Positions 48,703 through 56,957 of a stretch of DNA of 64,000 nt are shown here, piece by piece. This DNA comes from Candidatus Pantoea haifensis (GTDB lineage Bacteria; Pseudomonadota; Gammaproteobacteria; Enterobacterales; Enterobacteriaceae): positions 1,364,001 to 1,428,000 of the forward strand of contig JAGTWN010000004.1 in the NCBI GenBank assembly GCA_018842655.1, read 5' to 3'. The notes under the pieces were generated by a model. The model worked only from the letters and a program-made list of their open reading frames with translations. It did no database searches and was not told the origin of the DNA. Numbering within the stretch: the stretch's first letter is position 1; each line of letters starts with the position of its first letter. The position numbers were made by a program, and so were the translations under genes.

Positions 48703-49061
48703 TGAACACGCACCTCGATCTGCTACAGGGGTATCAGCAGTTACTTAAGCTGAGCAACGCTATGCTGGCGCAAGCCAAACAGGGACAATGGGATGATCTG
48801 ATTGCTTGTGAAATGACCTATCTTCGCAGCGTTGAGAGTGTCGCACGCGATCAAGATATCAGTGGCTTTACATCGAAGCAGCAAATGCAAATTCGCCCGC
48901 TTTTAAAGCAGGTGCTGGATAATGAAAATGAATTAAAAGGTCTGCTTTTTGGCCGCATGGATGAACTGCGATCGTTAGTCCAAACGACAACGCAACAACA
49001 GAAAGTGACTTCGGCTTATGGACGTCTTTCAGGAAATATTCTCTACCCTTCCGACCACTAA
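48702..49061 (+). CDS. fliT: Flagellar chaperone FliT
   Basis: Chaperone for FliD and negative regulator of FlhDC. The 119-residue helical protein begins [21 protein letters not shown] and contains [18 protein letters not shown] and [19 protein letters not shown], both typical of FliT. The ATG overlaps the fliS stop (TAATG), so it is translationally coupled. Confidence 0.94.
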   Translation: MNTHLDLLQGYQQLLKLSNAMLAQAKQGQWDDLIACEMTYLRSVESVARDQDISGFTSKQQMQIRPLLKQVLDNENELKGLLFGRMDELRSLVQTTTQQQKVTSAYGRLSGNILYPSDH

Positions 49062-49074
49062 AAACTGCTTTTTT

Positions 49075-49105
49075 GCGGGTGAGAACAATATTTTTTCTCA
49101 CCCGC
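49075..49105. repeat. Inverted repeat between fliT and amyA
   Basis: GCGGGTGAGAA (49075-49085) pairs with TTCTCACCCGC (49095-49105). It lacks a T run in the plus direction, so terminator use after fliT is possible but not certain. Confidence 0.55.
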
Positions 49106-49162
49106 GTAATTTCCCCACTCTTGTCTCATACTTCCACTTCCTTTGGTTGCTGGAAACCTGTC

Positions 49163-50644
49163 ATGCAAAACCCAACCTTATTGCAGTTTTTCCATTGGTA
49201 TTACCCGGACGGCGGCAAGCTGTGGCCGGAAGCTGCGGAGAAAGCGGCCTGGCTTAATGAAATTGGCATAACCATGGTATGGCTGCCGCCTTGCTATAAG
49301 GGCGATTCAGGCGAAAATTCGGTGGGTTATGATGCCTACGATCTGTTTGATCTCGGTGAGTTTCACCAAAAAGGCAGCGTTGCCACTAAATATGGTAATA
49401 AGCAGCAATTATTAGCGGCTGTTGATACGCTACGCAGCCATAACGTCGGGGTTTTAGTTGACGTGGTGCTTAATCATAAAATGGGCGCGGACGAAAAAGA
49501 GCGGATCAGCGTTAATCGGGTCAATCCAGATAACCGTGAAGAGATCAATAGTGACGTGATCGAATGCGAAGCCTGGACGCGCTTTAATTTCCCGGTTCGG
49601 GCAGGCCAGTATTCAGCATTCGTTTGGGATCATAAATGCTTTAGCGGTGTCGATCATATCGAGAACCCCGATGAGAACGGCGTATTTAAAATCATTAATG
49701 ACTACACAGCCGAGGGCTGGAGCGATCAGGTTGATGATGAGTTAGGCAATTTTGATTATCTGATGGGTGCCAATATCGACTTTCGCAACAAGGCGGTAAG
49801 CGAAGAGTTAAAATACTGGGCGCGCTGGATGATGCAACAACTCCCCTGCTCCGGTTTTCGGCTGGATGCGGTGAAACATATTCCCGCATGGTTTTACAAA
49901 TCCTGGATCGATCATATTCAGGAGGTTGCAAAAGAACCGATGTTTATCGTTGCGGAGTACTGGTCACATGAAATCGACAAGTTGCAGCAGTACATCCATC
50001 AGGTCGAAGGCAAAACCATGTTGTTTGATGCGCCGCTGCATATGAATTTTCATTACGCATCCCAGCAAGGAAATGATTACGATCTCAGCCAGATCTTTGC
50101 CGATTCGCTGGTCGTAGCCGATCCCTGGCATGCAGTCACGATCGTGGCCAATCACGATACCCAACCGTTGCAATCACTGGAAGCACCAGTAGAAGCCTGG
50201 TTTAAGCCTCTCGCCTACGCGCTTATTTTGCTACGTGAACAAGGGGTGCCAACAGTGTTTTATCCCGATCTGTTTGGTGCCAGTTATGAAGACGAAGGCG
50301 GCGATGGTGAAGTTTATAAAATTGACATGCCAGTGATTCCTGAACTTGAGGGTTTGATACGTGCGCGTCAGCTTTATGGCTGGGGAATGCAAACTGACTA
50401 CTTTGATCATCCCAACTGCGTTGCATTCAGCCGCAGCGGGACGGAAGAACATCCGGGCTGCGTAGTAATTATGTCTAATGGCGATGAGGGCGAGAAAACG
50501 GTTGGCATGGGTGATGGTTATGCTGGTAAGTCATGGCGGGATTATTTAGGACATCGCGAAGAGATAATAACCGCAGATGAAGATGGCAATGCCGTGTTTA
50601 TTTGTAATGGCGGCAGCGTCAGCGTTTGGGTGCTGGCGGAATAA
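49163..50644 (+). CDS. amyA: Cytoplasmic alpha-amylase AmyA
   Basis: GH13 enzyme that cuts alpha-1,4 bonds of maltodextrin and starch in the cytoplasm. The ATG at 49163 gives 493 residues (E. coli 495) starting [18 protein letters not shown]; an in-frame upstream start would add 30 residues without a match. Motifs are [12 protein letters not shown] (region I), [10 protein letters not shown] with the nucleophile Asp (region II), FIVAEYW with the acid Glu (region III) and IVANHDTQP (region IV). No signal peptide. In E. coli it lies beside fliT and yedD, as here. Confidence 0.95.
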   Translation: MQNPTLLQFFHWYYPDGGKLWPEAAEKAAWLNEIGITMVWLPPCYKGDSGENSVGYDAYDLFDLGEFHQKGSVATKYGNKQQLLAAVDTLRSHNVGVLVDVVLNHKMGADEKERISVNRVNPDNREEINSDVIECEAWTRFNFPVRAGQYSAFVWDHKCFSGVDHIENPDENGVFKIINDYTAEGWSDQVDDELGNFDYLMGANIDFRNKAVSEELKYWARWMMQQLPCSGFRLDAVKHIPAWFYKSWIDHIQEVAKEPMFIVAEYWSHEIDKLQQYIHQVEGKTMLFDAPLHMNFHYASQQGNDYDLSQIFADSLVVADPWHAVTIVANHDTQPLQSLEAPVEAWFKPLAYALILLREQGVPTVFYPDLFGASYEDEGGDGEVYKIDMPVIPELEGLIRARQLYGWGMQTDYFDHPNCVAFSRSGTEEHPGCVVIMSNGDEGEKTVGMGDGYAGKSWRDYLGHREEIITADEDGNAVFICNGGSVSVWVLAE

Positions 50645-50658
50645 TGCCCCAGAGCATC

Positions 50659-50681
50659 GCCCTCTCTCTGTGGGAGAGGGC
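50659..50681. terminator. Inverted repeat after amyA
   Basis: GCCCTCTC pairs with GAGAGGGC around seven bases, 14 bases after the amyA stop and before the convergent yedD. It resembles the hairpin after msrA. Confidence 0.5.
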
Positions 50682-50723
50682 TGAGATAAAGGCAATTAAA
50701 TTGCAAAGGTATAATTAAACGCC

Positions 50724-51194
50724 TTACTGCTCACTATTTTGCGAAATCACTGTGCGCATCACTTCCGGCTCAATATTTTGAATCACCGCCGCATCGGGTT
50801 GTTTTGCCACGGCAGCCTCGGCTTTCTGGCAGTCAACCGTGGGTCGATCAACTTTACGCAGCGTTAAGCCATCATATTTCAGTTCATTATCTTCAACCGT
50901 CAGCGGCATGACGCGCAGCTGGCGCGTCACGTTCACATAATCACCACTGAGTAAGGTCAACTTTCCTGGCTTTGCGATAATACGTTGCCACTGGCGGCAA
51001 TCTAAGGTACTGCCATCCGCGTTAATTATCAGGCTGGCGATCGCCTCATTGCTGACCAGATCCGCCTGCGGGCCGACAGTTTGCCAGTTGCCCTGTAAAT
51101 GAGCCGGTGCCGGTGTTTTTACCGCACTTTCATAATTGTTAATCTGGGCACAGCCACTCAACGCCAGCGCGGCGATTAGCATCCACTTTTTCAT
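50724..51194 (-). CDS. yedD: Lipoprotein YedD
   Basis: A predicted lipoprotein of unknown role. The ATG at 51194, behind AGGGA, gives 156 residues; an upstream in-frame TTG at 51200 is unlikely. A lipobox LALSGC (lipidated Cys at about 15) follows a basic start. The stretches VKTPAPAHLQGNWQTVGPQ, TLDCRQWQRIIAKPGKLTLL and YDGLTLRKVDRPT match E. coli YedD, and its position beside amyA is conserved. The C-terminal tail is about 20 residues longer than in E. coli. Confidence 0.9.
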   Translation of the reverse strand: MKKWMLIAALALSGCAQINNYESAVKTPAPAHLQGNWQTVGPQADLVSNEAIASLIINADGSTLDCRQWQRIIAKPGKLTLLSGDYVNVTRQLRVMPLTVEDNELKYDGLTLRKVDRPTVDCQKAEAAVAKQPDAAVIQNIEPEVMRTVISQNSEQ

Positions 51195-51383
51195 CTTCAA
51201 TCCCTAAGCTCGCTTCAATGGCGGCTACGTTATAATTTTTCCAGTGAGTCGCGCAAGGTCTCTGCGTAACAGCCAGCGGCTTCAGGTTCAGTTTTTATCC
51301 TTCAGCCTGGCCGCACCCTGCCTGACAACAGGATAACAACAGGTTACACTGGCGAGCTGCAACACACATTCAGGAACCCAATT

Positions 51384-51578
51384 ATGAAAACGCCAGAAGC
51401 CTACTATGCTCAGGCACGCGAAATGTTTTTCGCCGCGCATGCTGATTTCCAGGCTGCACTTGATGAACTGACCGAAAGTGATGCGCGGGCGGCGAATTTA
51501 TCACTGCGTCAACTGCGTGAATGGCACGCTGAGCGAATTTACGCCGCATTTTTACGCCAAAAAATCTTGATGGCATGA
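51384..51578 (+). CDS. Small hypothetical protein (64 residues), first of a coupled pair
   Basis: I do not recognise the family. The ATG at 51384 is preceded by CAGGAA. The product begins MKTPEAYYAQAREMFFAAHA, is fully helical in appearance and is charged, with acidic patches (ELTESDARAAN). The stop TGA overlaps the ATG of the next small frame, which supports real translation of both. Function unknown. Confidence 0.6.
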   Translation: MKTPEAYYAQAREMFFAAHADFQAALDELTESDARAANLSLRQLREWHAERIYAAFLRQKILMA

Positions 51579-51706
51579 TATTTTCTATTCAGCTTGCAGA
51601 GCCTGATAAAGCTGTCGCTGCGGAAGCGATCGAGACGTATCTCAAATCACATGCAGAATCGTTGGGCATGACGTGGGAAGAATTTTGCATCAAAAATGAG
51701 CTGTAA
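51575..51706 (+). CDS. Small hypothetical protein (43 residues), second of a coupled pair
   Basis: Starts with ATGA overlapping the previous stop. The product begins MIFSIQLAEPDKAVAAEAIE and ends EEFCIKNEL. It is short and helical, with no recognised family. It could be a small partner of the first protein or a remnant of a longer gene. Confidence rests mainly on the coupling. Confidence 0.5.
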   Translation: MIFSIQLAEPDKAVAAEAIETYLKSHAESLGMTWEEFCIKNEL

Positions 51707-51770
51707 CGGAGATTATAGAAAAAGTGCATTTGACTTACACCTCCAACCAGGCAAAATTCGCAGGATAAAG

Positions 51771-51899
51771 TTGTACAATGAATTAAAAGTTGTATAACTT
51801 TGTCGCACGACTTCGGTCGTGATTGTCCTTGAACGAATGGTGCTTTTGCACTGCCTCTGGAGGTGTTGCTGGATTTCCACCTCCAGAGGCGATTTTTTT
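51771..51899 (+). ncRNA. Candidate small RNA with its own promoter and terminator
   Basis: TTGTAC (51771-51776), a 16-base spacer and TATAAC (51793-51798) form a sigma 70-like promoter. The expected transcript starts near 51805, folds a CACGACTTCGGTCGTG hairpin near its 5' end and ends at a 13-bp perfect hairpin (51853-51865 with 51878-51890) with a run of seven T (51893-51899), about 95 bases in all. No reading frame of note lies inside. It is convergent with the iraP-like gene, with the last bases overlapping. I do not recognise it as a named enteric sRNA. Confidence 0.55.
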
Positions 51900-52191
51900 A
51901 TCCATCTTCGACTTTTCCTTGTACCTCAACATATTTCGCCACCGCCAGCAGACGATTGATATGCGTCAGCAGCAAATCCACATCCGATTGTAAAAATTCT
52001 GACGATGAACGTGAAGCCGTGACGATCGCATCCTGCACGGTTTCGGTAATCGTTAACGAATTGTCTCTTTTCGCCTGTATCAGCAATGCGGCAATTAACA
52101 GTGATTGCGCTTCGGTTTGTGCCGTAAGCTCTTTAGCGTCAACATCCATTTTTGCCATCTTAAGTAGAATATCAATAACCAGTTGTCGCAT
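51898..52191 (-). CDS. iraP: IraP-like anti-adaptor of sigma S degradation
   Basis: In enterics IraP binds RssB and stops it from delivering sigma S to ClpXP, notably under phosphate starvation. The 97-residue product starts MRQLVIDILLKMAKMDVDAK and continues ELTAQTEAQSLLIAALL, which parallels E. coli IraP (MKNLIAELLFKLAQ... KELCAQVEAL) in spacing and charge. The first 40 residues form a coiled-coil-like helix. It is about ten residues longer than E. coli IraP (86). The C-terminal half is less similar. Its gene is not at the E. coli location. Confidence 0.75.
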   Translation of the reverse strand: MRQLVIDILLKMAKMDVDAKELTAQTEAQSLLIAALLIQAKRDNSLTITETVQDAIVTASRSSSEFLQSDVDLLLTHINRLLAVAKYVEVQGKVEDG

Positions 52192-52314
52192 TGCATCTCT
52201 CCTGATGAATGTAAGTCCAATATGTCGTTATGTCCTGTTCACATTACTCCAGACAGGCATCATTTACTCAACGACATAAAAATTTTTGTGATAAGCAAAC
52301 TTAGCGCCTTGCTA

Positions 52315-52330
52315 CTGTTTTTATTTACAG
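52315..52330 (+). promoter_or_regulatory. LexA box upstream of the DinI-like gene
   Basis: CTGT-TTTTATTT-ACAG, a full match to CTGT-N8-ACAG. It ends 40 bases before the ATG, so SOS control is likely. Confidence 0.85.
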
Positions 52331-52370
52331 TATCATGTGCGGGCGATTTTGCCCTGAACGGATAGCTACT

Positions 52371-52610
52371 ATGTTTGTAGAATTGATTTACGATAAGCGT
52401 AACGTTGCCGGCTTGCCTGGCGCTCGCGAAATGATTTTGCAAGAGCTGGAAAAACGGGTGCACCGTGTTTTTCCTGACCTGGAAGTCAAGGTCAAGCCGA
52501 TGGAGCGTAACGCGATTGATACCGATTTGAGTAAGAACGATAAAGCAACCATTGCCCGTATTGTCGAAGAAATGTTTGATGAAGCGGAAATGTGGCTAGT
52601 GGCCGAGTAA
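52371..52610 (+). CDS. DinI-like family protein
   Basis: DinI-type small protein that binds RecA and tunes the SOS response. The ATG at 52371 gives 79 residues beginning MFVELIYDKRNVAGLPG; an in-frame start at 52335 would overlap the promoter region. The central part (ELEKRVHRVFPDLEVKVKP) and the acidic end (VEEMFDEAEMWLVAE) fit DinI (81 residues, ends WESADDWFVSE), but similarity is modest and the MsgA or phage Tum branch is also possible. The LexA box supports SOS control. Confidence 0.85.
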   Translation: MFVELIYDKRNVAGLPGAREMILQELEKRVHRVFPDLEVKVKPMERNAIDTDLSKNDKATIARIVEEMFDEAEMWLVAE

Positions 52611-52645
52611 TCCCTTCTCAGCCACCGTAGCGTCAGCAGGAGAAA

Positions 52646-52912
52646 TTAGCTCTCCTGCTCGCTATGGTTGATTTCAATCTCGATATCCTGAATGGCCTTA
52701 TCGAGATCGTCTAATAACGTACCTTGTTTATTCAGCAGCGCATCAATGCGTGCAGCATTTTCTTTATCTTTATATTCCCCGGCATCAAAAGCTAACCAAT
52801 GGCTGGAGAGTGTTTCGGTATTGGTTTGCGCATAGTGACGCATCTCTTTTAACTGAGAGGTGACGTCGCGCAGATAATCCGTTTTGCTTTTAGTTTCAGC
52901 TGAATCACTCAT
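52646..52912 (-). CDS. Hypothetical coiled-coil protein (88 residues)
   Basis: I do not recognise the family. The product begins MSDSAETKSKTDYLRDVTSQ, is rich in Glu, Asp and Lys, and is predicted helical throughout with a coiled-coil end (LDDLDKAIQDIEIEINHSEQ). No signal or membrane segment. It is convergent with the DinI-like gene. The coding call rests on length and composition. Confidence 0.55.
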   Translation of the reverse strand: MSDSAETKSKTDYLRDVTSQLKEMRHYAQTNTETLSSHWLAFDAGEYKDKENAARIDALLNKQGTLLDDLDKAIQDIEIEINHSEQES

Positions 52913-53011
52913 GCTATGTTTCCTTTTGGTTATCTATCAAATGAAAATTTCGCCTGAAGATTTAAAGTTAGTTGAAAATATTGTTATTGCCTTAAGAATA
53001 ATCGGAAGATG

Positions 53012-53345
53012 CTACTTTTCCCCTGACGCAGCGATACCGGCTTCATCCGCCTGCACCACCTGCTTGACTTTGTCAGCCGTTTTACTGGCAGTGCGATCCG
53101 GTATCGCATCAAGCTTACGCTGTAAGGCGCTTACCTGAGCACTGAGCTGATCGACCTGCGCATCGCGTCGTGCTGCAACATCGCGATAATCCCGGCGGAT
53201 CTCTGCTACCCGCTGGTTTGCCGTATTGCTGACATATAAAAAGAATAGTCAGAACAACACACAGCATTGAAAGCCCAAGTAACAGCCCGCCCAGAATCAA
53301 TTTGCGCTTATTACTTACCACGCTAACTTCACTTATCTGTGACAT
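53012..53345 (-). CDS. Small membrane-anchored coiled-coil protein, spanin-like architecture (frame broken near 53240)
   Basis: One membrane helix near the N terminus (KLILGGLLLGLSMLCVVLTI) is followed after a frame break by a coiled-coil stretch (ANQRVAEIRRDYRDVAARRD, AQVDQLSAQVSALQRKLD) that ends at the stop at 53012. The break is at the A run 53238-53242 (five bases). Removing one base, or adding two, joins the parts to about 110 residues. The layout resembles an inner-membrane Rz-type spanin, but no family is recognised. Its start (53345 or 53348) overlaps the upstream gene. Confidence 0.5.
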
Positions 53346-53715
53346 CATTGCGATCCTCCAGAGTGGAAATGAGTCGATCAACTTCTTTGCGAAATTTATC
53401 GTTGTGATCGGCCTCAGTCATTGCCAGTAAGATACCCAGCGCGTTTTTAATAAGGCGCAGATCGGTTTCAAGCATTGAAATGCGACGCAGGTTTCTGTCG
53501 TGTCGTTCGCGCAGTTCATCATTCTCCAGACGCAACAAGTGATTACTCTCCTTTAGCAGGACAACCTGCTCTTTATAACTGGTAATGATTTCACCACCTG
53601 CGCGATTACTGGTTACGATAGAAGCGATCCCTGCCAACAACGGCTTCCAAAATAGCGCAGCTGCCCCACCACCTAAAACGAGCGCGCCAACACTGGTAAT
53701 CAGGCTACTCTCCAT
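53329..53715 (-). CDS. Hypothetical membrane/coiled-coil protein (128 residues), phage-like
   Basis: No family recognised. The product begins MESSLITSVGALVLGGGAAA, so a hydrophobic N-terminal segment (about 4-35) is followed by a coiled coil (LLKESNHLLRLENDELRERH, about 54-80) and an acidic tail. It overlaps the next small gene and is transcribed away from the CI-like repressor, across a control region with a perfect palindrome. This resembles a phage-derived lysis or accessory cassette, which is an inference from context. Confidence 0.6.
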   Translation of the reverse strand: MESSLITSVGALVLGGGAAALFWKPLLAGIASIVTSNRAGGEIITSYKEQVVLLKESNHLLRLENDELRERHDRNLRRISMLETDLRLIKNALGILLAMTEADHNDKFRKEVDRLISTLEDRNDVTDK

Positions 53716-53809
53716 GCTCCACCTCTCTGTAAATAAGGTGCCTTAAGCAATACAACCGGTACGCACAGACACATTGGATCATGAGTTTAAGATTGCTTAA
53801 AATTTCAAT

Positions 53810-53823
53810 TTAAGTATACTTAA
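53810..53823. promoter_or_regulatory. Candidate operator palindrome of the CI-like repressor
   Basis: TTAAGTATACTTAA is a perfect 14-bp palindrome, 28 bases before the repressor ATG. GCTTAA motifs near 53795 and CTTAAG near 53743 are related half-sites, as expected for a divergent operator. Confidence 0.55.
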
Positions 53824-53850
53824 GTACCACTGATAAGAAAAGTCAAGAGT

Positions 53851-54483
53851 ATGAAAAACGAAACGCTGGGCAAGCGCATTTATTGTCGACGTAAATCGCT
53901 TCAACTGACGCAAAAACAACTCGCGGAGCAGGTAAATGTTTCGCATGTGGCCATTTCACAATGGGAGAAAGATGAGACCTTACCGCGTGGAGAAAATCTC
54001 TTACGGCTGGCAGAGGCGCTCGGCTGCGCGCCAGCCTTTTTAATTGATGGTGAAGGCCCGGTATTTACCTCTGCGCCGGTTATTGCAGGTTTTCATTCAG
54101 TTCCTCTGATTTCACGAACGCAGCTTGATCAATGGTTGGGTGAAAAGAAAGCGCACATTGATGAAATTTTACACACCTCTCTGGCCCTGTCTGACGAAGC
54201 TTTTGCACTGCGTATTGAAGATCATGCGATGACGCCCGCGTACTGTTCACAGGATGTTGTAATTATTGATCCCCAGATTAAGCCGCTTCCGGGCGATGCT
54301 GTTCTCGCCTTACAGCAAGATGAGGCACTAATACGCACCTATCGCCCGCGTGAAAGACATGAAGGTATGACTCAATTCGAGCTGGCAGCCGTGAATATTG
54401 ATTATCCCCTGTTGCACTCACGTCTGGATAACCTGAGTTTGATCGGCACCGTTTTAGAGCTGCGTCGTTATCGTCAGCGTTAA
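53851..54483 (+). CDS. CI-like transcriptional repressor with inactive peptidase domain
   Basis: A 210-residue regulator. The N terminus is an XRE/HTH_3 domain (RKSLQLTQKQLAEQVNVSHV, about 13-60). A C-terminal S24 LexA/CI-type domain follows (about 100-205, with DVVIIDP and LPGDAVLALQ). The expected catalytic Ser in G-D-S-M-x-P is Ala here (IEDHAMTP), and the Lys that follows about 40 residues later reads Arg (EALIRTYRP). Autocleavage under SOS therefore looks lost. It is divergent from two phage-like membrane genes and is probably a prophage remnant or domesticated regulator. Confidence 0.85.
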   Translation: MKNETLGKRIYCRRKSLQLTQKQLAEQVNVSHVAISQWEKDETLPRGENLLRLAEALGCAPAFLIDGEGPVFTSAPVIAGFHSVPLISRTQLDQWLGEKKAHIDEILHTSLALSDEAFALRIEDHAMTPAYCSQDVVIIDPQIKPLPGDAVLALQQDEALIRTYRPRERHEGMTQFELAAVNIDYPLLHSRLDNLSLIGTVLELRRYRQR

Positions 54484-54618
54484 ATAAAGGTCTGCGCGCC
54501 AGAAAAATTCTGGCCCGTTTGCGCGATTTTTAAGGATTTTTAATGCGAAAAGGCTGCAGATTACGCTTAGCATCCAATGCTCGTCTAAACTTGGATCACT
54601 GGACAAAAGGAGCAGCTA

Positions 54619-54819
54619 ATGCATAAACATCAAACAAATGAAGAGCGTAAGCACGAAGGCGATGTGAGTAAAAGCCTACCGGAAGGTGCACCTAACGTAG
54701 GGAATGCCTACGAAGAGGATGATCATCCGGCGACAGATGCACCGAAAGATCATGGTGAAGTGCCGCGCAAAAACGACGACAGCGAGGACGATAAAAAAGA
54801 TCCTTATCAAGCGCAATAG
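54619..54819 (+). CDS. Small hydrophilic hypothetical protein (66 residues)
   Basis: Not recognised. The product begins MHKHQTNEERKHEGDVSKSL and is almost entirely polar and acidic, with no hydrophobic core, so it is likely disordered. AAAGGAG precedes the ATG at a good distance, and a terminator hairpin follows the stop, so a small transcription unit is plausible. Confidence 0.65.
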   Translation: MHKHQTNEERKHEGDVSKSLPEGAPNVGNAYEEDDHPATDAPKDHGEVPRKNDDSEDDKKDPYQAQ

Positions 54820-54822
54820 CAA

Positions 54823-54852
54823 ATACGCCCCGAAGCCGGGGCGTTATTTTTA
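54823..54852. terminator. Bidirectional terminator between the 66- and 72-residue genes
   Basis: ACGCCCC and GGGGCGT pair around GAAGCC, followed by TATTTTT on the plus strand. It serves the convergent genes at 54619 and 54850. Confidence 0.8.
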
Positions 54853-55068
54853 GAGTGAAGCCTGATAGTTTTCAGGAAACGGCACACCAGACGCTTCGAG
54901 GCGCGAGAGTTTTTGCAAGATATCATTGCGCACCGTCTCATCCCCATCCTGCCAGTAAGGTTTGACGACCGCTAATATCCGCTCCGCGGTCTCTGCGTTG
55001 TAGTCCGACGGTTTATTACCGCCCAGCGTCTCATGAATTTTTTCGTTCATCTCTTTTAGTTCGGCCAT
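54850..55068 (-). CDS. Small hypothetical protein (72 residues)
   Basis: Not recognised. The product begins MAELKEMNEKIHETLGGNKP, is helical and charged, and ends with ASGVPFPENYQASL. A strong ribosome site (AGGAGGATGAG) precedes the ATG. It is convergent with the hydrophilic 66-residue gene. Confidence 0.65.
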   Translation of the reverse strand: MAELKEMNEKIHETLGGNKPSDYNAETAERILAVVKPYWQDGDETVRNDILQKLSRLEASGVPFPENYQASL

Positions 55069-55236
55069 CTCATCCTCCTTTGTTGTCAGAATGAGTATAG
55101 CAGCGTGCTGTTTCGGTCTGCGGCGGGAGAGTTACAGCTGCATATTCTAATACAATAGTGGCGCTGTAAGAGCGAGAATAGAACGGGAAAAACGAAACCG
55201 TACAGACAGAGCATTGCTCATAGATGCCCCATTAAA

Positions 55237-55560
55237 TTACCGGACTTGCACGTCGTACATGAACAGCATTTCACGCGTCACCTTGCCAGGCACAATTATA
55301 TCTTCAGGCGCCTCGCCTTCTGTCGCTTCACCGTCGGCGTGATAATTGTCTGCGTGTACATTTTATCCATCATCGAATAACCGAGATGCTAATAAGCGAT
55401 CATGTCGCCCGGCTTAATACGAGCTACTGAGTTGACCAGAACGAAACCTTCCGGAGTATCGACGCGGAACGTGTTGATGGGGTTATAGATGAGTAAATCG
55501 TTGAGGTCGAGGCGGTGCTCAACATAATCCTGCGCTAGCGATACGAATCCCACATTTATC
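55237..55560 (-). pseudogene. Decayed phage protein with UmuD-like start
   Basis: The minus strand decodes to GFVSLAQDYVEHRLDLNDLL, like the N-terminal part of UmuD-type proteins (GF-SPA-DYVEQRIDLN-LLI), and continues to IKPGDMIAY. An in-frame stop (TAG) and then a frameshift follow; a related frame continues to an end at 55237 (REMLFMYDVQVR). No start codon of quality is visible. It is a prophage remnant; the exact family is uncertain. Confidence 0.6.
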
Positions 55561-55569
55561 TCACATAAC

Positions 55570-56062
55570 CCATATTACGGAAAGTCCACGTGAGGTTGTC
55601 AGTGATAATCTCTATGATGCGCAGCTGTTTGCGCGTTATTCACCGGTTGCATTCATGAAACGTCCAGAAGTGGTTAACCTTATCCAGCTCTGTCTGGAAT
55701 CCGTCGATGGTAAGAACCTGACGTCTTCTGCTTTCTCAAGAAATTGCCCGCCTGAACCAGGCCAGTGTCGCTTCTGCGTACCATCTATCCTTCGCTGATA
55801 AGTGCTGTTTTTTATATACAGTGATTTACCAGGCCGATTTTGATCAAGCGAGACGGTATGCATGCAAGTGAATCCATTGATTATGAAGCCAAAATAATTT
55901 TCAGGCCTGGGGTGACTGGCTAGAGTTAAGGCATTCGCCGCGCAGCCTGCTCAGACAGGAACAGATGAATTATTTCCCGATCGCCGGGCTTTTTTATGCA
56001 AATGATCCGCGTACAAAGACAGTAATTGCGGCCTTGGTGCGTTGACGAATCAGATTTGTAAT
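55570..56062. other. Unassigned coding remnants
   Basis: A plus-strand frame near 55590-55800 gives readable coding text (for example SPVAFMKRPEVVNLIQLC) but lacks a start, a clean end and a family match. Nothing else is supported. It lies among decayed prophage pieces. Confidence 0.4.
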
Positions 56063-56183
56063 AGAGTTTGACAAGGTTAAGATGCGGCCTTTCCCATGCA
56101 ATGTCTTCCTCTACTACCTTGGCTGGTATACCAGCAGCGACGCAATGGTTTGGTATTTTTTGCTTTAAAATGCTTCGGTTCAA
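56063..56183 (-). pseudogene. 3' fragment of a hexapeptide-repeat acetyltransferase
   Basis: The minus strand decodes to IPNHCVAAGIPAKVVEED, a typical end of left-handed-helix acetyltransferases (VAxGxPAKVI). Only about 40 codons remain and no acceptor-binding part is present. The source may be a surface polysaccharide or maltose acetyltransferase gene. Confidence 0.5.
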
Positions 56184-56358
56184 TACGAAGTTTGTAGTGC
56201 TTTTTTATCTATTCCAGCAAGCTGAAGTGCGCTTGAAGTATTTGAACGTTGCTAAGGCAGCTAAGGCCATTTAGCCATTTTTCATCAGTCATATCACTAA
56301 TCCACTGGTAAACAACGAGATAAATCCCAGCATGGAATAAGCGCAGATTATCGCAAAG

Positions 56359-56381
56359 AAAAAGCCACCCGTAGGTGGCTA
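56359..56381 (-). terminator. Terminator after the lipoprotein gene
   Basis: GCCACC and GGTGGC pair around a short loop, with a T run on the minus strand, just after the stop at 56386. Confidence 0.85.
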
Positions 56382-56385
56382 ATTA

Positions 56386-56742
56386 TCAGATGTGGTTTTC
56401 GCAGCCAGGCATCGTTTTATCGATGATCAGGTTGCCTTCTACACGGAAGCCAAATGTACCGAACAGAAATGCGTGATTTAGCTGCGAGATAACAACATCG
56501 CTCAGACCAACTGCGCATTTATCTTTCTCAATGGCGCGATCCATTGCGGTTTTAACGTTAGGAATCTCGAGTGGGAAGATAACAATTGGAGCCTTGTCCT
56601 CTCCAGTAACGCGAGCGCCTTTCTCAAATTTTGCAGCGTTAAGATTGTAATTTTTCGTGCTACCAACAGTCATGTCTGCCACGCGAACGGTACAACCAGA
56701 AAGTAACAATGCTCCCAGCGCCACTGCTAAAATCTTTTTCAT
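56386..56742 (-). CDS. Phage-associated lipoprotein (118 residues)
   Basis: A predicted lipoprotein with signal peptide and lipobox LLLSGC (lipidated Cys at about 17). The rest (VADMTVGSTKNYNLNAAKFE, PIVIFPLEIPNVKTAMDRAI) matches small lipoproteins often found at prophage ends in enterics, as I recall. The role is unknown. It sits between decayed phage pieces and the integrase relic. Confidence 0.75.
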   Translation of the reverse strand: MKKILAVALGALLLSGCTVRVADMTVGSTKNYNLNAAKFEKGARVTGEDKAPIVIFPLEIPNVKTAMDRAIEKDKCAVGLSDVVISQLNHAFLFGTFGFRVEGNLIIDKTMPGCENHI

Positions 56743-56957
56743 TTAATGTTTCCTGTAATTGAAATCGGAAACATCCTAACAGCAATATTTTTCATATCAA
56801 TGAAAAATCAAAGGTATAGTTAATTTACTACCAATTTTAGTAGGTGGGAGACAACCTAAAATCATAAGAAATTATCATCTATCAGGATGGAGGGGCATTT
56901 TGAGAGTAAGTAATATTATGCAGTAAGAATTCAGGCACAATTGTTTCGGCTACCCGG

